From positions 3,162,001 to 3,226,000 of the forward strand of contig NC_088938.1 in NCBI RefSeq assembly GCF_033473495.1: a stretch of 64,000 nucleotides of DNA, written 5' to 3'. The notes under the pieces are model-generated. The model had not been told where the DNA came from. It worked only from the letters and a program-made list of their open reading frames with translations, and ran no database searches. A program made the position numbers and the translations under genes. The DNA comes from Cercospora beticola (lineage: Eukaryota > Ascomycota > Dothideomycetes > Mycosphaerellales > Mycosphaerellaceae). Positions 44,717-56,184 of the stretch are shown piece after piece (the stretch's first letter is position 1; every line of letters starts with the position of its first letter).

Positions 44717-47193
44717 TCACTCCCATGCATTGCCCCAATCATCATTGTCTTCTTCTACTGGCTTGGGCTTGGGCTTGGGCTTGGGGGCTGCGAGCGGTCT
44801 CGCAGTCGCTGTGTTGGGCCTCGAATTTGCCGGGCTTGAGGCCTTGCTGCTGTTCGATGTGGACTTCGGAGTGAGCACCGACTTTTTCGATAATCCTTTC
44901 GGCAGCGGTGCTTTGCTGACTTTCTTCGCTTGCGCTTGCGCATTGAGCCAGCCCTCGAAATCAGGCTCCCCGCCATCGTCGTAGGATATGCTGGGTTTCG
45001 ACGCAGGCGGCTCGGCCCATGGATCTTCTTCAGTGACTGTGGTGTCGTCCACATCGCCCCATCCCGAGGCATCAAAATCTTCCTCAGCAGCTGGCGGCAC
45101 AGACGATGTTCGCAGACCCGACGACACCTTGGGAACTTCGGGCGCCGATGCGGTTGTACTGTATGAAGGCCGAGCAGTGCTGCCGGCAGGAGTCGCTACC
45201 TCTGCAGCAGTAGGTTTCGCTCCGGTGCCGTTGGGTTGAATCTCACCAGTCGCAGTTCCCAATTTATTCGTGAATGACGAAATCGCCCATCCTGCCCATC
45301 CGCCGCCTGCTTGCTGTCCAGGCTGTGGTGTGCTCATCCTAGTCGCACCGGCGGATGCGGCCTCGGGAGGCGGTAGAACGGTGTCTGGCATCGTGGCCTG
45401 ATGCTTGCGTACACGATCGAGGTATATATTGAGGGTCTTGTTCGCCTGGTCACGTATCATCTTCTCCTTGTCGACCAATGAAGGACATAATGCGGGCAGC
45501 ATCTTGGTCGCGCAGTCGTCTTCACTGAACACATCCGCAGTAGCAGCCAGCGCCAGCAATGCAGCGTTACGCGCATGCACGAAAGGATCTCGCAGAGCGC
45601 GAGAGAAGGCTGCTGCGAGGACTTTCGCGCGAGACCCGACGCCGAGATTCCTGGCAATTTTGCCTAGACAAATAGTGGTGTTGGTCCTGATGCCAGGCTG
45701 CTCATCGTTCGCCGTCTTTGCCAGATGTCGAAGAAGCTCGCCATTGATGATACGGTCCGACAGCTTGGGTACTACCACCAGTACAGCCTTGACTGTTTGT
45801 TCGCGAACCAACGGTGCCAAATCACCGAATCCTGTTACCATCTGAGGGAAGATCTTGTCACTGACGACCTTCTGGCTCAGGTGATCAATCATGTGCGGAA
45901 GATTGTCGAGTAGGCACACGCGCAACGCTCGATCTGAACTTGTGAACAGTCGGATGATGATTGGAGTGATTTTGGAGTTGTATTCGTCGTCGGGAAGCTT
46001 CGGAGCTATGCGCATTGCCAGAGCGAACGGTCGTGGGCCACCACCACCAAACTCAACCGACTTTAACAGCTCTGGCAGGACCTTCACCATAAAGAACTCT
46101 TCTGGGAATTGATTGGAATCAACCAGTTGTTCCAGCTCGCTGCACACGCGTTAGCTCGCCACTACGATTATCTTTTCGAATGCGCTCACCTGAACAAAAC
46201 GTCTTTCTCATGGTCGCTCTTGAGCCCCATATTGTCGATGCCATCAGTGAGTTGTATGAGGGGCGTGTCGAAGAAGCCACCATGTCGTGCCCCTTGATCT
46301 AGAAAGTGAGCTATGCTGAGTCGCATCTTCGGCGCTGCATGTGTAAGTCTCTTGTAGCTGTTCTGCATGTTTGTCGGGATGTTCTTGGTCGACCCGATTT
46401 GGTCCGTTCCAGAGAAGCCTCCATTGAAGACTTCGGTGACTACAATGCCGTAGCAATATGAATCAACCGCATGCGTCGGACCCGATCGCACGCTGTCCCA
46501 ACCATTCTTCACAATTTCGGGTGGAGAATAGCGCCCAATATCAGGGACTAGACTCCCTTGAGTGAAGATGACTGCGTCGTCCTCCTTCATAGAACTGAGC
46601 AGTTCTAGACCGCCGAGCTTCCACTCCCCGCTCTCACTTGTGAAGATTGAGCTTGCTCGAACATTGCCATGAACAGAGGCCGCCTCGTCGTTGATAAATT
46701 TCAGTGTTTTGGCAACGTTGTGAAGTCCCCATTTAATGCTCTCCTCACTCAGTGCCTTCCGCCTCGTTGACCAAGTCAAGGGTGTGATGCGCTCCGTGGC
46801 AATGTAAATCACTGAGTCTGTCTACCTTGTTGTCTGGTAAGCCCGCGCCTTTTATTCCGCTCCGACGAGCAGCACCAACCTCGACCGTATCCAGCACTTT
46901 CACCACGCCGGGATGTCGTATCGTCTTGAACTTGCGTACCGCGTTCCGAGCGATGGGCAGTCGTGATCGATTCGCAGTGATGTCGAAAGTGAAGATGCTG
47001 CACTTGGAGCCATCTTCCTGCCCATAGTCAGTCTCTCCATCGAAATCCCATCCAATAACACCATCGCGCTCACTCGTTTGGTGCCGTTCTGCAGAGTCCA
47101 GATGGACTGGTCGATGTCCACGCGATCGCCGAAGGTGTAGGGAAATGCTGGGCCTTGGGCAATTGAGGCCACAGCCGACTTGAGAAAGTTCAT
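44717..47193 (-). CDS. CEX1: SCY1-like pseudokinase Cex1 (tRNA export/COPI factor)
   Basis: Four exons: 47193-47074, 47017-46880, 46821-46190 and 46139-44717; 770 residues. Introns of 56, 58 and 50 nt have donors GTGAGC, GTTGGT and GTGAGC. The start MNFLKSAVASIAQGP is typical for the family. The kinase-like domain begins with NGTKREDGSKCSIFTFD across the first splice. HGNVRASSIF replaces the HRD loop and LGG replaces DFG, so it is catalytically dead. HEAT repeats follow (KITPIIIRLFTSSDRALRV, ITPE-like helices, FVHARNAALLALAATADVF). The tail is disordered, with KPKPKPKP and the acidic end DDWGNAWE. Cex1/SCYL proteins act in cytoplasmic tRNA delivery after nuclear export and in COPI traffic. 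It diverges from the PHD-protein gene. Confidence 0.92.
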
Positions 47194-47670
47194 AGTATCA
47201 GCTCCGCCAGGTGACGGATCTGTCCAGGCCGCGCGCACCACTGTCGCCGAAGATGAGTTCGGCAGCGACGAGAGTACAGCTGGTGGAAGTCGTTCGGAGT
47301 ATTCCGCCAAGACGTCAGTCCCGCGCTAGTGGGAACCCCGGTCAAAGGCCCAAATAAACTGCTCCTGCCGACGCGACTTCAGATTGCGGTTGCTCGCCAC
47401 ACACAATATGACATGAACCTCCGCACGAGGCGGATGCACGCCGATACTGCCTCTTCCACGCCGAATCCAGGACTGTCTTGCTGGAACTTTCACTCGTTAT
47501 TGCTCGAGCCTTCCCGACGCGTTCGAGATCGCTGAAGTGATGCGGCACGTACTTCTCATATCTTGACGCGGGGCTCTGACTGGGCAACACACTTCGCCGT
47601 GCCATTGACACACATAACAACGACAGCACTCGAATGGCTGGGCCGGGTGCCCACCCCTCTGAGTGGCAGC
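47194..47670. promoter_or_regulatory. Divergent promoter region of CEX1 and the PHD-finger gene
   Basis: These 477 bases lie between two divergent starts. The right boundary depends on the proposed 5' exon of the PHD gene. No specific motif was recognised. Confidence 0.3.
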
Positions 47671-50600
47671 ATGCAGGTGCCCAGGCCACGGTGGTACATG
47701 TAAGTCACACCCGACTTGCTCATTAGACACAGGCAAAGATGAGAATCATGGTAAAAGGTCTGAAGGCGGTCGCTGTGAGGTTCTGGCTATGCACTCAACC
47801 CCAGTAACCCGGCATTGACGACTGTTAAGAGACTGAAAAGAGCTGAGCGAAGCGGAATCTTATCATCACGAAAGGGCCCATTGAGGGAATCCACCACTAA
47901 CAGCACGCAGGCAGGAGAAGACCGCGAAGAACTCTTCCCTGGTCGCAAAGTGAAATATCCAGAAGCGCGACCGCTTGCACATCCTCCGGTTCACAACGAT
48001 TCACGTGCACAGGCAGCCCACGGCCACACCCTACCGCGAAGCTACGACGATCATGAGCCACCAGCTAATGTGCGGAATTCCTTTCGACGTGAGCGTAATG
48101 ACTCCAGCCCAGATCATACGAGAGGTCGGCAAGTTGAGTGGTCAGGCATGCGCAACGGTCAAGTCGGAAGTTCGTATTCAGCAAGGCGGCCATCGCCACC
48201 CCTTCGTACGAACCCGAAGGACTACCCAGTCCTTGACGACTACACGCGCCCTCCAAGGACCGTGTCTCCCCTTTCAAAAAGATGGCCAACCGAAGATACA
48301 AGTCGTCCTCTGATCCCTCGGAATCCGTCGTGGACAAGACAGGATCACACACCGTTCGCGACCACAGCCACGATCCCTTCTTCAGTTCATCCGAACGGCA
48401 TGCAGAGGATTTCCTCTGAGCATCCCGACAGCGCAGATTTACACTCGCATCGTCCAGAGCCACATGTGTTCATTGCAGCAGCAGACTTGCCCACGAAACC
48501 TTCCACGATTAAGCATCTCAGGAGGTTCTTCCGTAAGTTCGGTGTTCAAGCTGTTTTGATGGATTCCGCGGGTTTCTATATCACCTTCTTGGACACAAGC
48601 GCCGGGGTGCAACAGTTAGTACGGTGCGCGAAGAGCACAGTCAACACCGTTCTGTTCAGTCAATACCGTCTGCACCCGAAGCCCTACTATAAGTGCCAAC
48701 GTGTCACAGACCTCCACCAACTCAGCGCGACTCCTGCTGCCTTGCATTCTCGATCATCGTCCCCTGGAATATCCATCCTTGGTCGAGCGGCAAGACCAGT
48801 GGCATCTACGGTCCAACACGGCGACGAAGATGGCATGGACGAGGTGGCGCCATCAATCACCTTGCGACCGTTGAGTGCAAGCCCTGAAGTTCAAGCTGGG
48901 ACGTTACCGACTGATCACGGCAAGGTTTCATATGACTTGCAAAGTGTTATTGCAGAGGTGGGTCTCAGCGCGATGCCACTACCTTCCGCTGGTCCGCTGC
49001 CCAAGAGTGCTGGCCAACCACGCAGCGATGATAACGCATCCATGATCAGCGGCACGACTTCCTCCAGTCGCTCGAAATCTACGAAGTGCCATGTCTGCCG
49101 CGGCTTGGGCGGATCCATGTCAAGGTGTGGGACATGCTCGTCCCATTACCACAAGCATTGCCGCCCAAATGGGTTTAAAGCTGAGACCGCAAATCTGCAT
49201 TGGCAGTGCGAAAGTTGTGTTCGGAAAGGCAAGAATCCAGTTACCAAGGTCATTAGCAGAGAGCCGAGCACGACGAATGGAGTTGAAGAGGCGATTCCAA
49301 AGCCGCAAAATGCGCAGCGGGCGATTTCAAAGGAGATGGCCGAGCTGGCTACAGTTGACATTCGCGATGCAACTGCAGGTACTGGCGGCGATTCGGAGCA
49401 AGCGCGAGCTCCGGTCCTCGCAGAGCATGTCAACGAGACCGTTGAACAGAGGAGAGGAGACCTCAAGCGAGATGCCGCGGCCATGCAAGCACAAGACATG
49501 ATGGCGTATGATAACCACAATGAGCCGAATCCTAAAAAGAGGGCTCGCACGGAAACGCCAGGGCACATACCACAGTATGTTGTTGAGCGATCGCTAGCGT
49601 CCATGGATCTCGATGAGCCCTTGCTCCCTCTCGCGTCAGACCATCTCGACGTCCCTCCCGGCACCGTCGAGACAGCCACTACTGGAGCCAACCAGCCCGC
49701 TCCGGCTTTGGCTCCGGCTCCTGTTCAAAGCGTCGAAGAGCCAGCACGAGAGGATAGCGCTGAGCTCGAGCTTGAGCTGTCGCAAGAAGCACAATTGCTA
49801 GTGGAAAAGAGCTTCGCAGCAACACCTGCATGTTCAAGTAACGTTGCGCCCACAAACAAGCTCAAATTTACGCGCGTCAAGCTATCAGAAGTGCAGCCAA
49901 AAGCCTCTCACGCCGCTACCGAGAACGAGCTCTCTGGCCTCACGCGGACAAGTCAGCAAGCCAACAGCGTCGCAGACCAGGCTTCTGATTACGCGCTCGA
50001 GGCAAGTTGCCTAGAGCCAGAAGCAGATCTGCTGGGCTTGTGGAAGGATAATCGATCAGGTCCAGAAACTCTGGAGTCTACCGAAGCAACCCCTGGGAAG
50101 GCTTCATTGCTGCAGATCCGAGAAGACACTTCCAGTGTAGCCTCACCCGCCGACAGCGTGATACAGCCTGTGGCTGTGAAGTCGGCGGCCCCAGCCAAAG
50201 CACGTCGATCAAAGTTTACAGTAGTGAGATGCAATGGCTGTGGCAAGAAAATCCCTTTTCATCCCTCTGGAAATTGTTCTTCATGCAGAACCAAGGCTGC
50301 CGATGAATCACTCCAAGCTGACGTGCCCACTGCGCAAGGTGAGCATGAGCAGTTGGCAGCGTGCATGGGAACAGCGGCAGAGCAAGTCGCGGAGTCTGAA
50401 GTAGTACCCAATTTTGGTGTCACTACTGAGCAAGCCGAGCGTGGACAATCAATATCAGAGGATATTGGAGCAGAACATGGACGATCAACGGCACAGCAAC
50501 GAATTACATCAGGACTAGACACAATAACTCCGGCAGTCGACCCATCCGACTGTGCACACGACCAGACCACTCAATCCGTAATTGAGCCAGCCGATGTTTT

Positions 50601-52110
50601 TGAGAGCGGAGAAACATCAGCCGAGCATTCAAACACCCCATCGTGGGAAGCAGCACGGTCCAAACCGCCTTCTGCCAATGTCGAGCGCATTGACAGCCCT
50701 GAAAACATCGGAGACGGCTTGACTGATGGAAACATTATGAGGTCGAAGACATATGGGCAGCGTCAACCTCAGAGGATGAAGGCGGCCGACGAGCATGATC
50801 TAGGAGACTCCTTGCATCGGCCGAAGAACACATACATACGCCTTATTGGAATGGCACTATGCGCTGCGGAAGAGCACGCAGCTACCACAAAGTGGGTCAC
50901 GAATTGGGTGGCCAACAACATACCCAATTACCACATCGAGGAAGGAAGCTGGGCGAAGCACATGGAAGCTGTCATGTGTCTAAATGCTACAGGACGGAGT
51001 GGAAAGATCATATTGACGTCGGCAGAAGCGCAAATCGTAGAAGGAGGCAAACACAAAACCAGAAAACTGTACAGCCTGCTTCCCGGATTGGAGGATCAGC
51101 TGGAACACTGGGATGAGGTTCTACAGCAACCCAGATCGCCTATAACGTCGCGCAAGCAAGACATCACGGACATTGCCACCACAGCAGTCAACGACAGTGG
51201 TGTTCCGCAACAACGCCTTCCCATGAAAAAGCTGCCGCCTCTCAAGCTCAGAGCGCAAGGATCATCTCAAGTGCCAGAGGCCAATGCATTGGATACACTT
51301 GCCTGCGACACGGCAGAGACTGCACTTCCAGACATGGACAGCTCAGATACCGACACTGATCATCGAACGCAGATTCGGCCAAGAAAGGCCACATCGGCGA
51401 CCGCTGCTGTCAACCACGAGCTAGACGATGACAGCTCGGAAGAAGATGTACCACTCATGAATCGGGTGGGACAACATTCCCCGTCTGAGCAGTTAACTTT
51501 CGCAGCAAATGCCCCAGTCAAGCGAGTTGACCGGTCTATCACAACCACTCCATCTGCTACTCTGCAAGAGCACGAATACATTGCTCCTGCAGTGGCTGCT
51601 GCTGATCGCCAAGAACCCGAAGCTCCCTTCCTCCACAGGGAAGAAGAGCTAGCGCTGCTACAGATGATCGACAACGACAACAAGAATCGCAGACATGCCT
51701 CCTTATCGCTTTTCGCCGACCGCCCCCAATACCATCCGAACAGCGACGACAAGCGACGAGTGAAAATGGCAGAAATCGCGCAACGCCCTCGGCGAAAGGA
51801 AATCTTCGGCAAGCCCGCTGGACATTCTGTCCTTGGCTTCACCCCTCTCTTCCAGCAGTGGTCCCGTCCTTCGTCAGCTCTTGCTAGTGACAGCGAGGCT
51901 GGTCCTCTCGGCAAGAGAACTTTCAATACCGGGAAACCAGAGTCTCGACTTCGAGAGCCGCGCCCGGATGGGACCCAGATTGAAGAGTTTGCGACTCTGG
52001 AGGACTTTTTGAATGTCCCGGATGACCTCGTCCCTGCCATCGTTGACAAGCAGCTGGTGTATCGACACCGGTCGGGCATGTCGAGGACGATGTATAAGAC
52101 GGGCATTTGA
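47671..52110 (+). CDS. Large PHD-finger protein with RRM-like and winged-helix-like regions
   Basis: The main exon is open to 52110 but has no early ATG. I propose a 29-nt first exon at 47671-47699 (MQVPRPRWYI), then an intron 47700-47804 (GTAAGT...CCCCAG), giving 1444 residues. This start is tentative. An RRM-like segment lies at about 230-310 (HVFIAAADLPTKPSTIKHLR). A C4HC3 PHD finger is clear at about 438-481 (CHVCRGLGG, CGTCSSHYHKHC, WQCESC). A second small CxxC...CxxC zinc ribbon lies near 819-838 (CNGCGKK, CSSC). A segment near 1018-1100 (TYIRLIGMALCAAEEH, WVTNWVANNIPNY) resembles a forkhead-type winged helix. The C-terminus ends VPAIVDKQLVYRHRSG. It is probably a nuclear chromatin factor; I know no named homologue. 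Confidence 0.75.
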
Positions 52111-52382
52111 GTTTTCTGCTTTTTCTTTCTGCTTCTTATGTTTTGCTTTTCTGCTTGCGGCGGATTCTTTTATGAACAGCGTTATGAGCGAGCATCGGGA
52201 TAACGGGATATTTTGCATGAAATGGCGTTCATGATTAATGACACATGCGGTTATGAAAAGGCGTGAGCCCAGCCGCGCTTGTGGGACTGTATACAGACGG
52301 GGGACAAGTCTCGTCTTAGCATAATACGATAATGAAGAAGCAGTACGGGACTTTTGCCTGGTGCTACTCAACATATCCACGA

Positions 52383-54119
52383 TCAACCCTCTTCACGCTC
52401 CTCCGCCTGTTCTCTCGGCCTGAATCTCACTTTGACGCCGGTCAACATCGCCATGAAGTAGTATTTTATTTCCTCCTCGTTCGGCATCTCCACCTCAATA
52501 TCAAACTCTCGAAATAATGTCGCTACCACCTTGTACAAGATCAACTGTGCCAGATTCTTTCCCGGGCAAGTCCTCGCTCCGCCACCCCAGGTGAGGTTGT
52601 ATCGCTCCATTTCTCGGACAGATTTACTGTCTGCAAGCCAGCGCTCGGGAATGAAGTCTTCGGCGTCAGGTCCGAAGATTTCTGGGTTGCGGTGTAGAGA
52701 TACGGGATTACAGCCAACACGGGTGCCGGGTGGGATAGGGAAGGAGTGGAGGTGGAGGCCACCGGCTTCGGTGGAAGGCACTGTGCGGGAGGGACTCATG
52801 CCGAGAACTGGATAGAGTCGTTGAGCTTCTTTGATCGCGGCTTGCGTGTATGAGAGATCGATGACTTCGGAGTATGAGATTGGTCCTTTGGATTGCTGTT
52901 GACGTGTTTCAGTCTCGACCTTTGTGAGAACAGTGGGATGTGAAGCTAACATCGCAATGGAAGAAATGAGTGCCGAAGTCGTCGTTTCGTGCCCAGCGCC
53001 AAAGTTGGTCATGGCCATGCGTTTTAGATACGTCAACGTGAACTCCGGTTTCTCTTTGTGCAAGTCGATCAAATCTGCTATCAAGTCTTGTCTCTCATCT
53101 TTGGGAGGTTTTGGATGTAAAGCGGCTGCGATGCGTTTCGTGATCTTGGAGTAGACGGGTGTGAAAAAAGGTTTGAAAGGCGCAGGCGTGACGAAGGTGA
53201 CTCTCCAGAGGCGAGCAAAGAGTCTTCCGGCGCCTTTGGAATAGCTTTCTGCTAGCACAGCCCAGGTGAAGAGGCCAAAGACGGATTTCCGTCGCCAATT
53301 CATGTATGCGTGGTGGGACGAGCCGAAGTCGTTCTGTGCTCTCAAATAGCCTGGCGAGTAGGAGAGTACGGTTGCGGAGAGACATTCAACGGTGATGATG
53401 TGCATCCACATTTTGAGGTCGACTTGAGAGCCATTGAGAGATTTCAATTGTCTGATGACTTTGATCAACACGTCTTCGACGGCTTTTTCATATCTCTGCA
53501 CGTTGTGCATTGAGTACAAAGGTCCAATGAGTCGACGCTGCAGTCTGTAACGATCCATGTCTCTTTCGGAGAGGAGATCGAGAGTGTCGGGACAGTGAAG
53601 GGTGAAACAAGAGAAATCGAACTTGGGACGATTGAGAGAAGTGGCTACTATTCTGTTGTCAGAGCCGCATCGCGATGCAGAGCCAAGATGGACAATGCTG
53701 TTAGAAGCTCTGGATCACTTACAATAGAAATTCGACTTATCGTAGCCTTGAGTGGCGCCTATAGTACAGCATGAGTCACGGTCTTCTCCAGCTCATCGTC
53801 GTTCTTCTTTCTTTCAGCACCACCACTTACTGTAAATTTTCGCAAAGGCCTTTTTGCTGTCGAACCACACCTCGTTTGGTCCAACTCTCACCGCATGACC
53901 ATATTTACGATGGAGCGTCTTGCCAAGGCGCAACATGTCCCCATTGCGGGCGTGATAAGCATACCAGACATTTGATATGGCGGCGAGTCTGGGTCCTGGA
54001 ACTCTCGCCAACGGGTGGAAGAAAAGGCGATAGATCACGAGAGAAGTGACAGAGAAGGTCAGGAACAAGGTTGACGGCCAAAGGACTTTGAAGAGTCCGG
54101 TGAGGTAGTTTGAGAACAT
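52383..54119 (-). CDS. Microsomal cytochrome P450
   Basis: Three exons: 54119-53831, 53758-53723 (36 nt) and 53647-52383; 529 residues. Introns of 72 and 75 nt have GTAAGT donors and CTATAG/GAATAG acceptors. The N-terminus is a membrane anchor (STLFLTFSVTSLVIYRLFF) followed by the proline hinge HPLARVPGPR. Catalytic motifs are complete: I-helix AGHETTT at 326-332, ExxR at E382-R385, FIPERW around 440-445, and the haem loop WGGGARTCPG with axial Cys469. It resembles fungal E-class group I P450s of the pisatin-demethylase type, but the substrate cannot be inferred. No adjacent backbone synthase is present, so it is not obviously part of a secondary-metabolite cluster. Confidence 0.93.
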
Positions 54120-55575
54120 GTAGGTGGAGGTGAAGTTTCGTCCCTCATGGTTGATTGTTCCATGACCGTCGGCAGGCTCGACGAAGCATGAGAGAGGAAG
54201 TTGCGTTTAACGCGCCAAGAGCCATGTCTGCCTAAGGTTGCAGCAACTTACACTCGCGCTCGCGCTCGCGCTGAAGTCACCTCTGGAGGTTATGTTCGCC
54301 AGGGGAGTCTTCAGATGAACGTGCCCAATACAGAAGCCTCTCATGGAAGTCCAAGAGCGTGAGTTTGCTGCTGTCTTGGATGACGCGCAGTACAGAGATA
54401 CGAAGCCTGAACGTATTGCATGCTATCTCAACCAAAGCAACAGGCGCTGGCTCCGCAGCAACCACGATCGGCAGGGGTGGACGTGGAGGACAAGATAGCC
54501 TAATAGGGAGTGCAAAGCGTCAGCAACACAGTGCTGCGTCACATTGGCGAGACCGATATGCGAACACGGTGTGACTCCTACTCTCGGGCTGTTTCGTCTG
54601 CTGTCGTGTGATGGCATCTTGGGGCTCCTCAACCAGCAATCAATGACAGATGATGACACTTCAACGAGTTCATTAATGTTTCCCAATGCACCGAGTGTCG
54701 GCGTCAACAGCAGCTCAGCGCAGTGTGCGGTATGCACAGCGAACCATTGCGTGTCTCACATTCGCGAATGCGCGTTTCCCCAATGCGAGAACGAGCAGCA
54801 GCAGACCCTGGCACGTGTGAATTATCGGGATTGCCCAAAATTAGCTTTATCGTTAGATCCCGCCAAGTCGACGTCGGACTTTGATAGAGGATCGGTTGCT
54901 CCTCATGGATGGCCTCATTATATCGCGCATGGCGGTATGACGACTGCGATGAGATGCGACAGCAGTAGATGAGCTTCCCACGAGCTGGGAGATGCGACCA
55001 GTAGGCTGTAGAAAGACCTGGAGCTGCGCGCATGATGGCGGAGGAGAGACGACGGACAAGCTCCGACGATCCCTCTTCGGGCTTGAACTTGCTGCTTGTT
55101 TTGCGGGGAAGAACGTCCTCAACACTCTCACGTGTGCACAACGACGGACGTCTGGCCCAGCGGCGATGTCGTGCCATTGGACGATGCTCCCATGTACACC
55201 GCTCAGTCTGCGTGCTTATCAAGGATGACAGCGGTTGTGCGCAGAAACAAGGCGCGCGGCTCCCGGGTTCCGCCAGCGAGCTCCCACCAGCCCGCGACAT
55301 GCTGCATTGCGCGCCCTGGCCTGCCACGTCGGAATGATCAGGAAGTGGCTTGACGAGCTACAAGAACCGTCGCAAGTCGTTGTACCGTCAAAGTTGTACT
55401 CTTTCTGCCTTTCCATCCTCCCGATACATCACTTCCTCTCACTCACATCCCTCGCTGGCTGCTCCCCCAACTGCACTGGTCGTGCCTACCTCATTCTCGC
55501 CAAGCATACCTCTGGTCACAACCTCACCACCTCAGCTACAAACCACCCGCGGTCCATCTTGAACCCAATCTCATC
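54120..55575. promoter_or_regulatory. Divergent spacer between the P450 and the mitochondrial-looking gene
   Basis: This 1456-base region contains a short CTCGCG tandem repeat at about 54253-54272. Antisense ORFs (for example 54704-55327) have no recognisable domain. Confidence 0.35.
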
Positions 55576-56184
55576 ATGGCTGCACCAAGAGCAACTCAGT
55601 TCATTGCCCTGCGCAACCTGACCCGCGGCACTCACCAAGTCCGCCATCTGTCCATGACCGGACCCAAGACATATGCCTCGCCGATCTTGGAACGCCCCGT
55701 CTTCAACCCTCCTGCCGTCGCAAAGATCGAGCGACCTACCATTGAGCAGGAGTCCAAAACCAAGCCAGCGACCCGCCACTTCAACACCTCGCGTGAACTG
55801 AAGGCAGTCAAGGACACCTCCACCATCGACTTCGCCTACTTGCCAGACTTGATGTCGCCCGAGAATGTCGACATCTACGCACAAGTCCGGGTTCCCATCA
55901 TCCCTACCGGAGCCGAAGCAGCACCCAAAGTGATAGAACAAGAAACCGTGGTCATGAAACCACAAATCAACGTCATGTCCGCTGACGCCGTCTACTTGCC
56001 CATGTCGGAGTCAAGTGATGGCCACGCCATGAACATCGACTTCCACGCCATGGCCGAAAAGGTCGCGGCCAACTTACGCAGAATTAAAGTCCCGGTCGAG
56101 GAGCAAGCTGGTATTGCCAAACAGATCTGGGGAGATATGATTGACGACATGATGGGATTGAAGAAACGTGGCAGTGCGGCATAG
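55576..56184 (+). CDS. Small protein with mitochondrial-type N-terminus, unknown function
   Basis: An intronless gene of 202 residues starting at 55576. The N-terminus is Arg/Thr/Ser-rich without acidic residues (APRATQFIALRNLTRGTHQ), with RHLSMT as a likely processing site. A second similar motif, RHFNTSRELKA, follows near residue 68. The C-terminal part includes a helical segment VAANLRRIKVPVEEQAG and ends MIDDMMGLKKRG. Most of the rest is probably extended. Mitochondrial matrix import is an inference from composition. I do not recognise a family. Confidence 0.7.
   Translation: MAAPRATQFIALRNLTRGTHQVRHLSMTGPKTYASPILERPVFNPPAVAKIERPTIEQESKTKPATRHFNTSRELKAVKDTSTIDFAYLPDLMSPENVDIYAQVRVPIIPTGAEAAPKVIEQETVVMKPQINVMSADAVYLPMSESSDGHAMNIDFHAMAEKVAANLRRIKVPVEEQAGIAKQIWGDMIDDMMGLKKRGSAA

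Noticed and set aside
47634..47699. Alternative first exon of the PHD gene starting at ATG 47634
   Set aside because: With the strong GTAAGT donor at 47700 this frame is phase 0 and cannot join the main exon in frame at either nearby acceptor; ATG 47671 fits.
54253..54272. CTCGCG tandem repeat as a possible CRISPR or satellite
   Set aside because: Only about three perfect hexamer units without spacers; a simple microsatellite in a eukaryotic intergenic region.
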